Shown: positions 33,718 to 41,388 of the stretch, in pieces
Layout of the letters: each line of letters begins with the position of its first letter
How positions within the stretch are numbered: the stretch's first letter is position 1
NCBI RefSeq assembly: GCF_000156355.1
Contig: NZ_GG657892.1
Location: 1-61,683, forward strand
DNA length: 61,683 bases
Origin: Methylophaga thiooxydans DMS010
Lineage (GTDB): Bacteria; Pseudomonadota; Gammaproteobacteria; Nitrosococcales; Methylophagaceae
Reading direction: 5' to 3'
The notes under the pieces: model-generated
What the model saw: only the letters and a program-made list of their open reading frames with translations
Databases searched by the model: none
Told to the model about the DNA's origin: nothing
Translations under genes and position numbers: made by a program

Positions 33718-34665
33718 ATGGAACCACGTAATTATGAAGCGGATGCTTCAGCATCACCTCCTGATGCCCCAGCAGTACCGTCAGTTGGTTATCCAACAAA
33801 TGGTGATCCTACATCCGGTACACCAGCGACATGGCCCGGCGCGCATTGGTTCTACAAAATGGGCGAGTCACTACGCAACGTCATCACTAATGCAGGCCTC
33901 ACACCTGATGATGGTGATTTAAACCTGCTGCAGAAAGCCATCGTCAAGCTGGTCTCAGCCACCAACCACGTTGTACGGCTGGAAGATGTCACCTTTGGTC
34001 CATCAGTAGCCGATGGCGATGCCGTGTACTGGGACACTGCCAACAGCCGCTATGACCGTGCCATTGCCGACGGTACCGACAAACAGAAGATGGTCGGCTT
34101 TGCGGATGTCACCAACAGCCTGGTCGAAGCGTTTGGTCGTTCGGCGCTGTTCTCCGGCCTGACGGTGGGTGACAAGTATTATCTGTCTGGCAGTACGGAG
34201 GGGGAAATTACTGCAACTGCGCCATCCGAAAAGGTGGTCGTCGGTCTGGCTAAATCAGCCACCGTGATGTTTGTTGATATTGACCCGATTGCCGGTACGC
34301 CTATTCAGGATCAGACGACATGGAATACGGGAACCGATACGACTGAGAGTATTATCAGCCCCGACAAGCTTGATGCCAAAATCAAAACGATGGCTATTGG
34401 CGAGGGGCAGGTCTGGCAAGACGTTTTTGTCAGTCGTTCAGAGGGTGTTACTTATACAAACACTACTGGTAGATCTATTCAACTGGCGATAGTTCTAAGC
34501 GCTGGCAGTGGGCCTCGTAATTTCCTTGTTGACGGTGAAGTTATCTGCACTATCGCAGGTGATTCTGATGAACAATACGTTAATTTGATTATTCCGAACG
34601 GTAGCACATATCAAGCCGGAGCTGGAGTTCTTTCGGGATTTGATGTTTGGTGGGAGCTTAGATAA
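33718..34665 (+). CDS. Tail fibre protein
   Basis: 315 residues. The N-terminal part (VPSVGYPTNGDPTSGTPATW, GAHWFYKMGESLRNVI) is the baseplate-attachment part usual in fibres of Mu-like phages; the middle (LEDVTFGPSVADGDAVYWDT, VVVGLAKSATVMFV) resembles beta-prism/collar repeats. The last 95 residues are probably the receptor-binding tip and differ in base usage (more A/T). Short compared with Mu S (about 500), which suggests a compact fibre. Confidence 0.85.
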   Translation: MEPRNYEADASASPPDAPAVPSVGYPTNGDPTSGTPATWPGAHWFYKMGESLRNVITNAGLTPDDGDLNLLQKAIVKLVSATNHVVRLEDVTFGPSVADGDAVYWDTANSRYDRAIADGTDKQKMVGFADVTNSLVEAFGRSALFSGLTVGDKYYLSGSTEGEITATAPSEKVVVGLAKSATVMFVDIDPIAGTPIQDQTTWNTGTDTTESIISPDKLDAKIKTMAIGEGQVWQDVFVSRSEGVTYTNTTGRSIQLAIVLSAGSGPRNFLVDGEVICTIAGDSDEQYVNLIIPNGSTYQAGAGVLSGFDVWWELR

Positions 34666-35186
34666 TGAAATATTTTAAAGACGAAAATAATAATGTCTTT
34701 GCATTTGAATCCGATGGCTCACAAGATCATTTAATTAAGTCTGGCATGACTGAAATTGATGAGTCAGAAATTCAATCTGTCATAGATTCAAAACTAATAA
34801 TCGATGATCGGCTTGCTAATAAGCATTCTGAGATTGTTCAGAAATTCAAACTAGCCATGGCTCCAGTCACGAGTCTTTATACGGCTGAAGAAATTGCTAG
34901 CTTCCCAACGCAAGAGCCAGAAGCAATAGCTTGGCAGTCGGACAATGCCGCGCCGACGCCACTGATTGACTTCATTGTTGCAGAGAGAGCCAGCGTTGAT
35001 AAAGCAACCCTAGTCGGACGAATCATTAGCAATGCGTCCAATTATAAAAGTGTGGCTGGCCCAGCTATTGGAAAAAAGCAGGACTATGAAGACTTGCTCT
35101 ATGCACTTCAAACACAGCACGAAGATGAGCAGCAGCCGGATGTGATTCAAGCTGATATTGACGCGATTGTTGTGGATTACAGCTAA
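34665..35186 (+). CDS. Tail fibre assembly chaperone-like protein
   Basis: 173 residues starting MKYFKDENNNVFAFESDGSQ, the usual opening of fibre-assembly proteins (Mu U type), which fold and attach the fibre tip. TAATG-type overlap with the fibre gene. The C-terminal half lacks clear motifs, and the gene is A/T-rich relative to the tail genes. Confidence 0.8.
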   Translation: MKYFKDENNNVFAFESDGSQDHLIKSGMTEIDESEIQSVIDSKLIIDDRLANKHSEIVQKFKLAMAPVTSLYTAEEIASFPTQEPEAIAWQSDNAAPTPLIDFIVAERASVDKATLVGRIISNASNYKSVAGPAIGKKQDYEDLLYALQTQHEDEQQPDVIQADIDAIVVDYS

Positions 35187-35548
35187 TGCCTAAGCAATCA
35201 AAAATATCCTGGTCAGACCTGACACCGGAACAAAAAATCAGTTTTGGAAATGGCTGTGGCCCTGACTGGCTACCCGAACCAGTTGCTAAGCTGTTATTTG
35301 GCTGGTTCTTCGAGGCGAGTTGCCGTCATCACGATTTTAACTACCAACGTGGTGGTGGTGATAAGGATCGTCTCTCAGCTGACCGAGGCTTTTTTAAAGC
35401 CATGCTGCGAGATGTCAAGCGGCTGCATTGGTCATTACAATTGCCAGCAGCTATAGAAGCTGTTGGGTTCTATGGTCTGGTTCGCTTCTTTGGCCGTTTT
35501 CATTTTGAAGATGGCCAATACAAATCGCTAGACCAAATACTGAAGTAA
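35186..35548 (+). CDS. Phospholipase A2-like phage protein
   Basis: 120 residues. FGNGCGPDWLP (calcium-loop-like) and CRHHDFNYQRGG (catalytic His49-Asp50, Tyr53) form the PLA2 signature CxxHDxxY-like. Such domains cut phospholipids at the sn-2 ester and occur in some viral capsids and phage tails. The placement just after the fibre genes suggests membrane damage at entry or lysis, or a virion enzyme. No signal peptide; its biochemical activity is inferred from the motif only. Confidence 0.7.
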   Translation: MPKQSKISWSDLTPEQKISFGNGCGPDWLPEPVAKLLFGWFFEASCRHHDFNYQRGGGDKDRLSADRGFFKAMLRDVKRLHWSLQLPAAIEAVGFYGLVRFFGRFHFEDGQYKSLDQILK

Positions 35549-35686
35549 AGGAAGAGACAGCGACTCGGCAGTGCGCCAACACTGCCGAGCCGTCAACCCA
35601 CAGGCACATACCCTGTGAGCCAACCAAGGCCATCCCGCCGCGTCGACGCAGCCGGGCCAGCCTAGCACAAACAGATAGAGGCTCAC
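35549..35686 (+). other. Structured noncoding leader before com
   Basis: 138 bases without a gene. CTCGGCAGTG (35564-35573) and CACTGCCGAG (35580-35589) make a perfect ten-base stem, and CACAGG/CCTGTG near 35601-35618 a second. GTGAGCC (about 35615) can also pair with GGCTCAC upstream of the com start, giving an alternative fold. No T-run follows. It looks like a regulatory leader for com-methylase expression. Confidence 0.55.
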
Positions 35687-35881
35687 ATGAAAGAAGTTAG
35701 ATGTGGTGGCTGCAGCCGGTTACTGGCTAAAGCTGAATACGTACAAATCGAAATCAAGTGTCCGCGATGTAAGACACTCAACAACCTGAAGGCCATTGAG
35801 CCTCTTAATCCAGCACCAGCGAGTGCCAGACCAATAGAGGAAAAACATGGCCAAACCAATTATCCCGTGGATGGGCGGTAA
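35687..35881 (+). CDS. com: Com-like zinc-finger translational activator
   Basis: 64 residues; cysteines 6, 9, 25 and 28 (RCGGC and KCPRC) form a zinc finger as in Mu Com. In Mu, Com binds mom mRNA and opens a stem that hides the ribosome site. Here its gene overlaps a DNA adenine methylase gene by 35 bases, the way com overlaps mom. The C-terminal third is Pro/Ala-rich, dictated by overlap with the ribosome-site region. Confidence 0.85.
   Translation: MKEVRCGGCSRLLAKAEYVQIEIKCPRCKTLNNLKAIEPLNPAPASARPIEEKHGQTNYPVDGR
35801..35846 (+). promoter_or_regulatory. Possible ribosome-site-hiding stem for the methylase
   Basis: CCTCT (35801-35805) can pair with AGAGG (35836-35840), which is the ribosome site of the methylase at 35847. 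An inner GCAC/GTGC stem (35813-35816 with 35823-35826) helps. This is the kind of stem that Com opens in Mu. Confidence 0.45.
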
Positions 35882-36608
35882 AACCCGACTCGCAAAAGAC
35901 ATCCTGCCCCTGTTTCCGGAACATCAATGCTACGTCGAAGTCTTTGCTGGTGGCGCAGCGCTCTTTTACAAAAAGGAACCATCCAAAGTCGAAGTGCTTA
36001 ATGACATCAATGGTGAGCTGACCAACCTTTACCGGGTTGTTCAGCACCACCTTGAAGAATTCGTCCGGCAGTTCAAGTGGGCCTTATCCAGCAGACAACT
36101 GTTTGAATGGGAAAAAGCCAAAACACCCGAAACGCTCACCGATATCCAGCGTGCAGCCAGGTTCTACTATCTGCAAAAGCTTGCCTTCGGTGGCAAGGTC
36201 GACGGCCAGAGCTATGGCACCGCCACTACCAGTCCGCCACGGCTCAATCTACTCCGCATCGAGGAGGATCTGAGCGCCGCTCACCTTCGCCTGGCCAGAA
36301 CCAACGTCGAGAACCTAGACTGGCAGCGCTGCATTCAGAAATATGATCGACCAGGCACACTGTTCTATCTGGATCCACCGTACTATGAAACCGCAGGTTA
36401 CGGTCAAGACTTTGGTTTAGAACAATACGAAACCATGGCAGAACTGGCCCAAACTATCCAAGGCAAAATGCTCATCAGCATCAACGACCACGACACTATT
36501 AAAAAGGTCTTTAAAGGCCTCTCAAATAAGCCTTTAAATATCAATTACACGGTAGGTGGAAATCACAATAAAAAAGCATCCCGTGAGCTGCTAATATGGA
36601 ATTGGTGA
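35847..36608 (+). CDS. DNA adenine methylase, D12/Dam class
   Basis: 253 residues. IPWMGGKTRLAKDIL (PFxKWAGGK-like), EVFAGGAALF (SAM binding), DPPYYETAGYG (catalytic DPPY, 176-179), and NDHDTIKKVFKGL near the end identify a Dam-type N6-adenine methyltransferase. It transfers methyl from SAM to adenine in a short target, probably hiding phage DNA from host restriction. It occupies the mom site of Mu but is a different enzyme. The Com link suggests late, post-transcriptional activation. Confidence 0.95.
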   Translation: MAKPIIPWMGGKTRLAKDILPLFPEHQCYVEVFAGGAALFYKKEPSKVEVLNDINGELTNLYRVVQHHLEEFVRQFKWALSSRQLFEWEKAKTPETLTDIQRAARFYYLQKLAFGGKVDGQSYGTATTSPPRLNLLRIEEDLSAAHLRLARTNVENLDWQRCIQKYDRPGTLFYLDPPYYETAGYGQDFGLEQYETMAELAQTIQGKMLISINDHDTIKKVFKGLSNKPLNINYTVGGNHNKKASRELLIWNW

Positions 36609-36639
36609 TAATTAACAAATGGAGTCACATTCTTAAGCG

Positions 36640-37530
36640 ATGATTACACTAAATACCGAGAAAGGCTTAATCCGTGTTGATTCATGGGGAGATATTCAAG
36701 ACTTAGCTGGTTTTGAGGAAAACCTCGATCCATCAGACCATAAATTAAAGGAGATTCTAGGTAATTATACTTTTACTGAAAAAATTCGTTGTGGTTTATC
36801 AACTTGTCATTCGCCTCATAACAAAGGCTATATTGTCTCAACTGAAGATGGCTATACCACTAACATCGGCCAGTTATGTGGTGCCAGTTACTTCGGTGTT
36901 GAATTCAACACTCTATCGAAACGCTTCGACCGTTTTGTTACTGAATCTGAAAACCGTGCCACATTAAGAGAGTTTGATATTGATTCTGTTCAACAACAGG
37001 TTTCGGAACTAAAGGCTCAGGAAAAAGGTGCCAATTGGGCTAATTCTAAACTTAGCCCGTTTAAACAGAATAAATTTCCTACCATATCTAAAGCCTTGTC
37101 TAGCATGATCAAGACACGGAGTAATCAACTTATAATTACCGTGAAAGCTACTGTGCAAGAGGTTGAAGCTATTGAGGCTGCTCAAAATGTAACCCTTGAA
37201 AGGCCTCATTATGTTGAACGTCCTGTTGCTGAAATTGCTGGCTTAGAGGCTTTGTATGATGAGAACGACATCAGAGAGTTGGTGGTTATTCAGCTTGAAA
37301 GCAATCTCAATCAATTGAGAGATGCCGATATAAATCAGCTCAGTTATCAAGATTTAGAGAAATGGGCGAAGTGGGTTAGAGAGGTTGACTCTTTAGTCAG
37401 TAAAGCCACACAAATCATTCTCTTTGCCAGAGTGTTTCTCACTAGAGAGAACTTAAAACCACTTGATCGTTTAGGTGGCAGTTATGATGAATCTTCTGCA
37501 TTTACTTCTTATATAAAGCAGCTTAAATAG
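36640..37530 (+). CDS. Right-end cargo protein with Cys/His cluster, unknown
   Basis: 296 residues. The centre of the N-terminal third (KIRCGLSTCHSPHNKGYIV and TNIGQLCGASYFG) has cysteines and histidines spaced like a zinc site. The rest is helical with coiled-coil-like heptads (about 110-180, 230-265). A/T rich relative to the tail genes and not related to Mu genes, it is likely a recent insert. Possible anti-restriction, defence or immunity gene; I cannot name a family. Confidence 0.72.
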   Translation: MITLNTEKGLIRVDSWGDIQDLAGFEENLDPSDHKLKEILGNYTFTEKIRCGLSTCHSPHNKGYIVSTEDGYTTNIGQLCGASYFGVEFNTLSKRFDRFVTESENRATLREFDIDSVQQQVSELKAQEKGANWANSKLSPFKQNKFPTISKALSSMIKTRSNQLIITVKATVQEVEAIEAAQNVTLERPHYVERPVAEIAGLEALYDENDIRELVVIQLESNLNQLRDADINQLSYQDLEKWAKWVREVDSLVSKATQIILFARVFLTRENLKPLDRLGGSYDESSAFTSYIKQLK

Positions 37531-37565
37531 ATCATTAATTACCTATAGTTAGTTTGGAGTTTGTT

Positions 37566-37781
37566 ATGTCTGGTTTTGTTTCTGTTGAGGTCGAAGGGAA
37601 GCTCTATGAGTCTGAGTACCATGAAGTTGGTGGTGTGGTTCGGGTTTATGGTGATCTAGGTGACCCTCATAAGCCAGAGGTCGAGTTCACCACTCTTGGA
37701 GGTATGAAGCCAGACCAAGTCGCTAGGATTTTGCTGAGACGTTTGGTTAAGCGAGGAGTAGTTTCGCCAACTGACGATTAA
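37566..37781 (+). CDS. Small right-end protein, unknown
   Basis: 71 residues from ATG 37566 with GGAG at 37556-37559. Beta-rich N-terminus (FVSVEVEGKLYESEYHEVGG) and a basic helix at the end (VARILLRRLVKRGVV). It ends six bases before the right-end transposase sites, making it the outermost phage gene. No family recognised. Confidence 0.6.
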   Translation: MSGFVSVEVEGKLYESEYHEVGGVVRVYGDLGDPHKPEVEFTTLGGMKPDQVARILLRRLVKRGVVSPTDD

Positions 37782-37786
37782 ACTAC

Positions 37787-37835
37787 AGATCGCAATTCAT
37801 GTGGCGAGAGATCGCAATTCATGTGGCGGCCTACA
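37787..37835. repeat. Right-end transposase-binding sites (R1, R2) and terminus
   Basis: AGATCGCAATTCATGTGGCG occurs at 37787-37806 and 37809-37828, exactly 22 bases apart, matching the MuA site length. On the bottom strand the terminus reads TGTAGGCCGCCACATGAATT, starting with TG as in Mu. The host frame starts at 37836. An ATG inside the second repeat (37821) is in frame with the host transporter remnant. Confidence 0.88.
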
Positions 37836-39248
37836 ATGGCTGTAAAAATGGCAGCGCGCTCCAACTCCGTCGGCTCTTTCGCCAACAGCATGCAAGAGTT
37901 TGAATCCTTCCGGGACTTTTTCACGTCGGCTACTTTGACAACACTGATTGATCTGCCTTTTGCCTTTTTGTTTATTGCTGTGATTTGGATGCTTGCCGGT
38001 CCTGTGGCTTATATCCCTCTGGCTGTCATTCCATTGACTATTCTGGTGAGTCTTATCATCCAGATACCACTTGGCCGTACTGTTCAAAACCTATTTCGCC
38101 ACTCAGGCCAACGCAGTTCAACTCTTATAGAGACATTGACCGGCCTAGAAACCATCAAAAGTATCGGGGCTGAAACGCCCATCCAGCGTAAGTGGGAGCA
38201 AACAGTAGGCTTTATGACTAAGTTTAGTCAGCGTGCGCGATTATTATCGTCTACTGCGGTCAATTTCACCTCATTCTTGCAGCAAATGGCCACTATTGCT
38301 GTGGTTGTATTTGGTGTGTATTTGATTACAGAAAATGAAATTACCATGGGCGCACTGATCGCAAGCACCATTTTGACAGGCCGCGCTTTGGCACCGATGG
38401 CTCAGTTAGCAGGTATATTGACGCGGTATCATCAATCTAAAGCGGCACTGCAATCCCTTAATACCTTAATGAATCTTCCAGTAGAAAGACCTAGTGGGCG
38501 TGAGTTTCTGCATCGGCCTGAATTTAAAGGCGGTGTTGAATTCAAAAAGGTCAGCTTTCGTTATCCAAACCAGCCCGTTGATGCACTGTCTGAAGTGTCT
38601 TTTAGTATCAAACCTGGTGAGAAAGTCGCCTTTATCGGCCGTATTGGTTCTGGTAAAAGCACAATTGAGAAGTTGATTCTTGGTTTGTATGAGCCGGATG
38701 AAGGGGCAATTTTGCTGGATGGTACAGACATACGACAAGTGGATCCGGTCGATCTACGTCGCAGTGTCGGATATGCGCCTCAAGATGTTGTGCTGTTCTT
38801 TGGCAGCATTCGCGATAACATCACCATGGTTGCGCCCTTTGCTGATGACAAAATGGTATTGAAAGCAGCCGATGTCGCCGGGGTTAGCGAGTTTGTCAAT
38901 CGTCATCCTTCAGGGTTCGATATGCCTGTTGGCGAACGTGGCGAGGGCTTGTCAGGCGGACAGCGGCAAAGTGTTGCTGTTGCACGCGCATTATTATTGG
39001 ACCCTTCAGTCGTTGTGCTCGATGAACCCACCAATGCCATGGATAACAGCACAGAAGAACGTTTTAAAGCCAAGCTATCTGAGAGTCTCAAGGAAAAGAC
39101 ATTGCTATTAGTGACACATAAAGCGTCGTTGTTAAGCCTGGTTGATCGTATTATTGTGATGGATCAAGGGCATCTAGTCGCTGATGGACCACGTGAACAA
39201 ATATTGGCTGCCTTGAAAAAAGGCCACATCAAAGTATCGAAAGGATAA
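37836..39248 (+). pseudogene. Type I secretion ABC transporter (LapB-like), 5' end cut by prophage
   Basis: About 470 residues remain of a protein usually of 700-720. The region kept starts at the second part of the membrane domain (MAARSNSVGSFANSMQEFES, DFFTSATLTTLIDLPFAFLF) and includes the full ATPase: Walker A IGRIGSGKST, signature LSGGQRQSVAVARAL, Walker B VVVLDEPTNAMD. The lost part is the C39-like domain and first membrane helices, presumably left of the prophage. LapB-type proteins export giant RTX adhesins with the LapC and LapE partners that follow. A fusion start at 37821 could still make a truncated half-transporter. Confidence 0.92.
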
Positions 39249-39251
39249 GAA

Positions 39252-40583
39252 ATGGCTTGGTTTAAAAGAGCACATCCTGATGATATTGAGTTTATGTCAG
39301 AAGTCAGTGCTGCGACGATGGAATCGACGCCACGTACAGGACATTCTTTACTGCTTCTCACATTACTTTTTTTTATTTGTGCAGGCTGGTGGGCAAAAGT
39401 CACGGAACTCGATGAAGTCACACGCGGTGAAGGTAAAGTTATTCCTTCCAGCAAAATTCAAATCATACAGAATCTTGAAGGCGGTATTCTTTCTGAGGTA
39501 CTGATTGCAGAAGGTCAGATAGTTGAGAAAGGCGATGTTCTATTGAAGATTGACGATACGCGTTTTTCGTCATCCTTTAGAGAAACTGAGTTGAAATACT
39601 GGGAGCTTCTTGCGCGCAGTACTCGACTTCAGGCTGAGGCAGACGATGCAGAGCTTGTTTTACCAGCACGTTTAGTCGAAGAGAAACCGGAGCTAGCTGC
39701 AGCAGAGCGACGTTTGTTTCAAGCGAGACAGCGGGAACTACAAAGCAATATTGATGTGTTGCAACAGCAAGCGAGACAGCGTGAGCAAGAGCTTCGAGAA
39801 ACGCAATCAAAACTCAACAAATTACGCACCAGTTATGAGTTAAGTAATCAAGAGCTCGGCATGTCTGAACCACTGGTTTCAGTGGGCGTTATTTCTGAGG
39901 TGGAAATTCTGCGATTGAAACGTACTGTCAATGAACTACGTGGTGACATGGAAACAACACGATTAGCGATTCCGCGTATTCGTTCTTCTTTATCTGAAGT
40001 AAAACAGAAAATTGAAGATGCCAAATTACGTTTTCAGTCTGAGTCTGCATCGCAATTGAGTGAAGTACAATCCGAGTTAGCAAGGACGCAAGAGACCGTC
40101 ACTTCCGCTGAAGATCGGGTAACACGCACTCAGGTAAGAGCACCGGTTAAAGGCAAAATTAACCGATTAATGATCAATACCGTTGGTGGTGTTATTCAGC
40201 CGGGTGAAGATTTAGTTGAAATTGTTCCTGTTGAGGATAACCTGTTGGTTGAAGCACATATCAGGCCTTCCGATATCGCTTTCTTGCGACCGGGGCAGAA
40301 TGCTATGGTGAAATTCACAGCGTATGATTTCTCGATTTATGGTGGCTTGCCAGCAACCTTAGAACGTATCAGTGCAGACACTATAACCAATGAAGAAGAC
40401 GAAAGTTTTTACATTATTTATTTACGCACTAAAGAAAATAATATTGACAGCAGTAAAGGACCATTGGAGATTATACCGGGTATGACTGTCACGGTAGATA
40501 TCCTAACAGGCAAGAAAACCGTCTTGGATTATTTACTCAAGCCTATTTTAAAAGCGAAAAATGAAGCGCTACGGGAACGTTGA
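39252..40583 (+). CDS. HlyD/LapC-type membrane fusion protein of a type I secretion system
   Basis: 443 residues: a short N-terminal membrane helix (HSLLLLTLLFFICAGWWAKV), biotinyl-lipoyl halves (VIPSSKIQIIQNLEGGILSE; VRAPVKGKINRLMINTVGGV), a long coiled coil (about 135-275) and the HlyD C-terminal VEAHIRPSDIAFLRPGQNA barrel. It links the ABC exporter to the outer-membrane channel. It begins three bases after the transporter gene and would lose normal operon transcription because of the prophage. Confidence 0.93.
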   Translation: MAWFKRAHPDDIEFMSEVSAATMESTPRTGHSLLLLTLLFFICAGWWAKVTELDEVTRGEGKVIPSSKIQIIQNLEGGILSEVLIAEGQIVEKGDVLLKIDDTRFSSSFRETELKYWELLARSTRLQAEADDAELVLPARLVEEKPELAAAERRLFQARQRELQSNIDVLQQQARQREQELRETQSKLNKLRTSYELSNQELGMSEPLVSVGVISEVEILRLKRTVNELRGDMETTRLAIPRIRSSLSEVKQKIEDAKLRFQSESASQLSEVQSELARTQETVTSAEDRVTRTQVRAPVKGKINRLMINTVGGVIQPGEDLVEIVPVEDNLLVEAHIRPSDIAFLRPGQNAMVKFTAYDFSIYGGLPATLERISADTITNEEDESFYIIYLRTKENNIDSSKGPLEIIPGMTVTVDILTGKKTVLDYLLKPILKAKNEALRER

Positions 40584-40600
40584 TGGATGGAATCATCTAA

Positions 40601-41251
40601 ATGAAAGATACCACGATGACACAGGCTAGTTTGTATATTGTTATGCCTGACGAGCTAAGTCAGGCAGATGTCAGAAACAATTTGCCTGATATCTACGCTG
40701 TATCGGGATTTTCAGATTTGGATACGATGTTTTCGTTGACAGAAGAAAATATGCCGCAGTTGATAATCTGTCATCAATCATTATTTGAAGATGCTGATTC
40801 AGACCGCCTATCAAACCTGACACAGCGCTGCTCGGAGAGCCGAATTCTGATTATGGGGCCTCCGAGGCCTATGACGATTCAAATAGCCGCATTGAAACAA
40901 GGTGCAAGAGGCTATTTCAACGATGAACTACCGCTGACGAAATTGCATGACGCACTGCAATTAATCTTGCATGGCGAAGTCTGGGTGGAGCGTCATGTTA
41001 TTTCTGGGCTCATTGAAGAACTAACCCACACGCCAACCATTACACATCAACAAAAGCAGGCGTTGGACAGTTTGTCACCGAAAGAAATGGAAGTGGCAAA
41101 ACTGGTTAGTCATGGCGCAACCAATAAAATGATCGCCAGAGAAATGGATATCACCGAAAGAACCGTGAAAGCTCATCTCACGACTATTTTCCAGAAAATG
41201 AGCTTACCTGATCGTTTGTCTTTAGCTATTTTCTTCCGCGATTTACGATGA
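40601..41251 (+). CDS. LuxR/NarL-type regulator with degenerate receiver
   Basis: 216 residues. C-terminal LuxR HTH (LSPKEMEVAKLVSHGATNKM, ITERTVKAHLTTIFQKM) is intact. The receiver part keeps the MGPPRPMTIQIAALKQGARG beta4-alpha4 pattern, but the phosphoacceptor position in QLIICHQSLF is Cys/His instead of Asp. So it is probably a phosphorylation-independent regulator. It sits inside the secretion operon and may control adhesin or secretion genes. Confidence 0.88.
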   Translation: MKDTTMTQASLYIVMPDELSQADVRNNLPDIYAVSGFSDLDTMFSLTEENMPQLIICHQSLFEDADSDRLSNLTQRCSESRILIMGPPRPMTIQIAALKQGARGYFNDELPLTKLHDALQLILHGEVWVERHVISGLIEELTHTPTITHQQKQALDSLSPKEMEVAKLVSHGATNKMIAREMDITERTVKAHLTTIFQKMSLPDRLSLAIFFRDLR

Positions 41252-41388
41252 ATAGCTATTGCAGATGAACTTATGTTGTAATACAGTTGTTTACGAATAA
41301 AACTTAGACAATCTAGGACGTTTAAATTGTGGTGTATGAGGGGCCGCCGAAACCACCACATAAATAATAAAATAGGACAGATAATATT
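41252..41388 (+). promoter_or_regulatory. Leader/promoter region of the TolC-type gene with a dyad
   Basis: TGTGGTG (41328-41334) and CACCACA (41354-41360) form an inverted repeat around a GC-rich GGGGCCGCC core, 30 bases before the start. Upstream is A/T-rich and could hold a promoter (for example TTGTTT ... AATCTA near 41287-41315), but no strong consensus is seen. Confidence 0.4.

Larger units (their letters stand above)
1..37835. mobile_element. Mu-like transposable prophage
   Basis: Gene order matches phage Mu almost one to one: repressor and Ner, MuA and MuB, GemA and Mor, lysis, gp25-gp29, F, G, I/Z, T, gp35-gp48, tail fibre, and a com-linked DNA-modification gene at the right end. 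Termini carry repeated transposase-binding motifs instead of an integrase and att core. The right terminus ends in CA-3' at about 37835, where the reading frame of a host ABC transporter begins. The left terminus is judged to lie within about 10 bases before the window start, from the spacing of the left-end sites. All structural genes look intact, so the prophage may be functional (inference). Confidence 0.93.

Noticed and set aside
1..37835. Integrase and attachment sites
   Set aside because: No tyrosine or serine recombinase is encoded; integration is by a DDE transposase with end-binding sites.
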